Below the pieces are notes generated by a model. That model was not told where the DNA came from. It made no database searches and saw only the letters and a program-made list of their open reading frames with translations. Of a stretch of DNA of 17,110 nt, positions 15,187 through 17,110 are shown piece after piece. Positions within the stretch are counted from its first letter, which is position 1, and the number at the start of each line of letters is the position of its first letter. The position numbers were made by a program, and so were the translations under genes. The stretch covers positions 1 through 17,110 of the forward strand of contig CAINWE010000176.1 in NCBI GenBank assembly GCA_903854365.1. The letters run 5' to 3'. Source of the stretch: Oligoflexia bacterium (GTDB taxonomy: Bacteria > Bdellovibrionota > UBA1018).

Positions 15187-17110
15187 GGCGTGACGCGATT
15201 CTTACTCTATCTCAGGCAGGCTTGGGACCTCGACAGTTTAAGGTAGTCGATGAAGTGTGGTTAGGGAGGGACGAAGAGTGTGATGTTCGATTGACTGATC
15301 GTTCGATCTCTCGGCGTCACGCACTGGTGAAATGGTCTGGGGACTCGATTGAAGTCGAGAAGCGAAGTTCATTTGCGCCGATGAGCGTGAATGGGATTGA
15401 ATGTACTCACGCAATATTGCGAGAGGGAGATCGGATTAGTTTAGGGCCCTATGAGATCGCATTAACTTTTGAGAAGGATTCTTCGATCGTTGATTCTGCC
15501 CCGGTGGAGCGCGTGCCCGGCGGGGTGTTAGAGTCGGAAGGTTCGTCGCCGCATGTACCGCTTGTTTCGGTTACGACTTCTCCGAGCGAGGTGGCTCCCC
15601 CGATGTCTCAGGAAACAGCAAAGGAGCCAGAGATGCTCGCACTAGGGACGCCGAGCATCGATGCCCCTGCTGTCTTGAGGCTTGATAACGCAGATTTTCA
15701 AGTGGAGGGAGGCGGTATTCAGGCCGATGGAGTTGATCAAGCGGTGGGTCCGCTCGTGATGGATTCGCAGGAAGAGAGCGCGCCTGACGGGGATTCCCTC
15801 AGTTTGGATTCTTCTAGCAGTCTTGCGGCGGACGATTCGGGTGATCGGACTAAAATGACCTCGATGGCCCAAGTACAGGCGAAGCTCATTTTCAAGCCTG
15901 GAGACGCAAATCACGAAGAGTTTTTAGTCACTCAAGAAGAAGTGTCCATTGGGCGAGCCCAGGAGTGTGACATTGTTCTATCGGATAAAAAGTCTTCTCG
16001 AAAGAACACGTTGATTCGTAGGGCAGGAATTCACTACTCGATTAAGGATTTGGACTCCGTGAATGGCACGATATTGAATGGGGTCACGATCAATGCCGCT
16101 GAGCTGACGGGCGATGATACGATACAAATCGGTGACGTTCAGTTTAAGTTTAAGGTCATCAATTCGGATTACGACGCCCAGGCAGCGAGCTTCGATGTGG
16201 TTACAGATGAGGCGGAGGCATCTCCAAACACCGCCGCTGGCGAGGGATTATTGGAAGGAGTCGGAGCTCAATTTGATATGGGGGCTCAAGGCGCACCTCT
16301 CGCAGAAACACTCTTAGCTGCGGCTCCGGAACCTTCCGGGCCGATGGGCAGTGTCATTGGTTTAGCTTCTCCACAATCGGCGGGTAGACTGACTTTGCAA
16401 CAGCGGTTTTCATCTCTGCCCCGAAGAACCCAGTTTTTGTGGGTAGTAATAGGAGGATTGTTTATTTGGTGGTTTTTGGATAGTGAACCTGAATCTACTA
16501 AAATGACACAAAATTCTTCAAGGAATTCTCCAGGGGCAAGAGCATCTGGAACCCCGGTGGATATCAGTTTTGAGAAATTGCCTTTGGAACAAAGAAAATT
16601 CATCGAATCCCAGCACAGCTTGGGTTTTGATTATTATAAGAACGGAGACTATGACAAGGCGATATTCGAAATTGAAAAAATTTTCAATATTATAACAGAT
16701 TATAAGGACTCTAGGGAGATTCAGCGGTACGCAAAGGAGGGTAAGCGAAAAGCTGAGTCGATTGCGGAGGAAAAAAGAAAGGCAGAAGAGGAGAAGCAGC
16801 TTGAGGAAAGAGTAGCCGCACTGGTTGAAGAGACGAAAGTCAAAATGAAAGAAAGAAAATACGATGCTGCTCGAGATCTTTTCACTCAGATTTTAGCACT
16901 CGATCCAGATAATGAGGCCGTTGTGGGTTGGAGGAAAGATCTGGACGCCATCGAGGAGCAGAAAAAAGTACAAGCTCAGTTGGACCAAGTGAGGAAAGAG
17001 ATGAATGCCGAAGGTTGGAAGATTTTTCGGCAAGCTGATGCTGTCTTTAAGGCAGAGAAGTATTTAGATGCAATAAAAATTTTTAAGAAAGTTTCTACAG
17101 TCGGTGCCAC
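15183..17110 (+). CDS. Bitopic membrane protein with two FHA domains, TM, coiled coil and TPR (3' end cut by window)
   Basis: The frame is open from ATG 15183 to the right edge (642 residues, no stop), so the gene continues outside. FHA1 (~5-97) has LGRDEECDVRLTDRSISRRHA but lacks a clear NGT loop (SSFAPMSVNG). An acidic, Pro/Ser-rich linker (~98-228) leads to FHA2 (~230-326), which has IGRAQECDIVLSD and an intact DSVNGTILNG, but Asn replaces the conserved His (SSRKNT). A second Ala/Gly/acidic linker precedes one TM (~418-432, LWVVIGGLFIWWFL). Beyond it are TPR-like repeats (~470-515), a charged coiled coil (~519-553, EEKRKAEEEKQLEER) and further TPR-like helices (~554-642). The expected topology is FHA pair inside, TPR in the periplasm. 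The start overlaps the previous stop (ATGA). It is a larger version of the preceding FHA-TM-TPR protein. Probably a phospho-dependent or purely structural scaffold; function unproven. Confidence 0.85.
   Translation, partial: MRRDAILTLSQAGLGPRQFKVVDEVWLGRDEECDVRLTDRSISRRHALVKWSGDSIEVEKRSSFAPMSVNGIECTHAILREGDRISLGPYEIALTFEKDSSIVDSAPVERVPGGVLESEGSSPHVPLVSVTTSPSEVAPPMSQETAKEPEMLALGTPSIDAPAVLRLDNADFQVEGGGIQADGVDQAVGPLVMDSQEESAPDGDSLSLDSSSSLAADDSGDRTKMTSMAQVQAKLIFKPGDANHEEFLVTQEEVSIGRAQECDIVLSDKKSSRKNTLIRRAGIHYSIKDLDSVNGTILNGVTINAAELTGDDTIQIGDVQFKFKVINSDYDAQAASFDVVTDEAEASPNTAAGEGLLEGVGAQFDMGAQGAPLAETLLAAAPEPSGPMGSVIGLASPQSAGRLTLQQRFSSLPRRTQFLWVVIGGLFIWWFLDSEPESTKMTQNSSRNSPGARASGTPVDISFEKLPLEQRKFIESQHSLGFDYYKNGDYDKAIFEIEKIFNIITDYKDSREIQRYAKEGKRKAESIAEEKRKAEEEKQLEERVAALVEETKVKMKERKYDAARDLFTQILALDPDNEAVVGWRKDLDAIEEQKKVQAQLDQVRKEMNAEGWKIFRQADAVFKAEKYLDAIKIFKKVSTVGA

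Noticed and set aside
15642..15914. Minus-strand open frame of 90 codons within the last FHA gene
   Set aside because: It is antisense to the acidic linker of a continuous FHA-FHA frame, with no recognisable domain or ribosome site.

Overview
The window carries nine complete protein genes, plus one gene cut at each edge. It looks like a chromosome segment of a Gram-negative bacterium. The TamA/TamB outer-membrane pair, a sigma-54 activator, a cytosolic NagZ and a Tad secretion gene joined to FHA-domain genes together suggest Bdellovibrionota or a related 'deltaproteobacterial' lineage. This is inferred from gene content only; no ribosomal marker is present. Base composition is moderate and looks similar across the window. 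I see no insertion sequences, tRNAs, rRNAs, CRISPR arrays or prophage genes. Gaps between genes are short; the longest is about 127 bases.

Layout. (a) 1-675: C-terminal part of a sigma-54 activator (AAA+ ATPase plus Fis-type HTH). (b) 756-4740: tamA and tamB, for outer-membrane biogenesis and envelope transport. (c) 4799-10114: a four-gene propionyl-CoA operon encoding the carboxyltransferase beta subunit, a separate biotin carboxylase, a separate biotin carrier protein and the catalytic subunit of a methylmalonyl-CoA mutase. Consecutive genes overlap by 4 nt (the last overlap depends on a TTG start). Together they would take propionyl-CoA to succinyl-CoA, but the mutase lacks its B12-binding domain and no epimerase is present, so at least two partners must lie elsewhere. 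(d) 10111-11214, minus strand: nagZ, whose stop codon overlaps the mutase stop codon tail to tail. (e) 11342 to the right edge: a tightly packed operon that starts with tadC. It continues with a DUF192 gene and three membrane FHA proteins: FHA-TM-periplasmic-TM-HAMP-like-PAS, FHA-TM-TPR, and FHA-FHA-TM-coiled coil/TPR (cut by the edge).

The most unusual part is (e). A single Tad platform gene, with no tadA or tadB in view, leads an operon of three FHA membrane proteins whose FHA domains are degenerate in different ways. Two of them share a bitopic plan with cytoplasmic FHA and predicted periplasmic TPR. This could be a phospho-dependent control or scaffold module for a Tad-type secretion/pilus machine. 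The domain architecture is read from the sequence; the function is inference.
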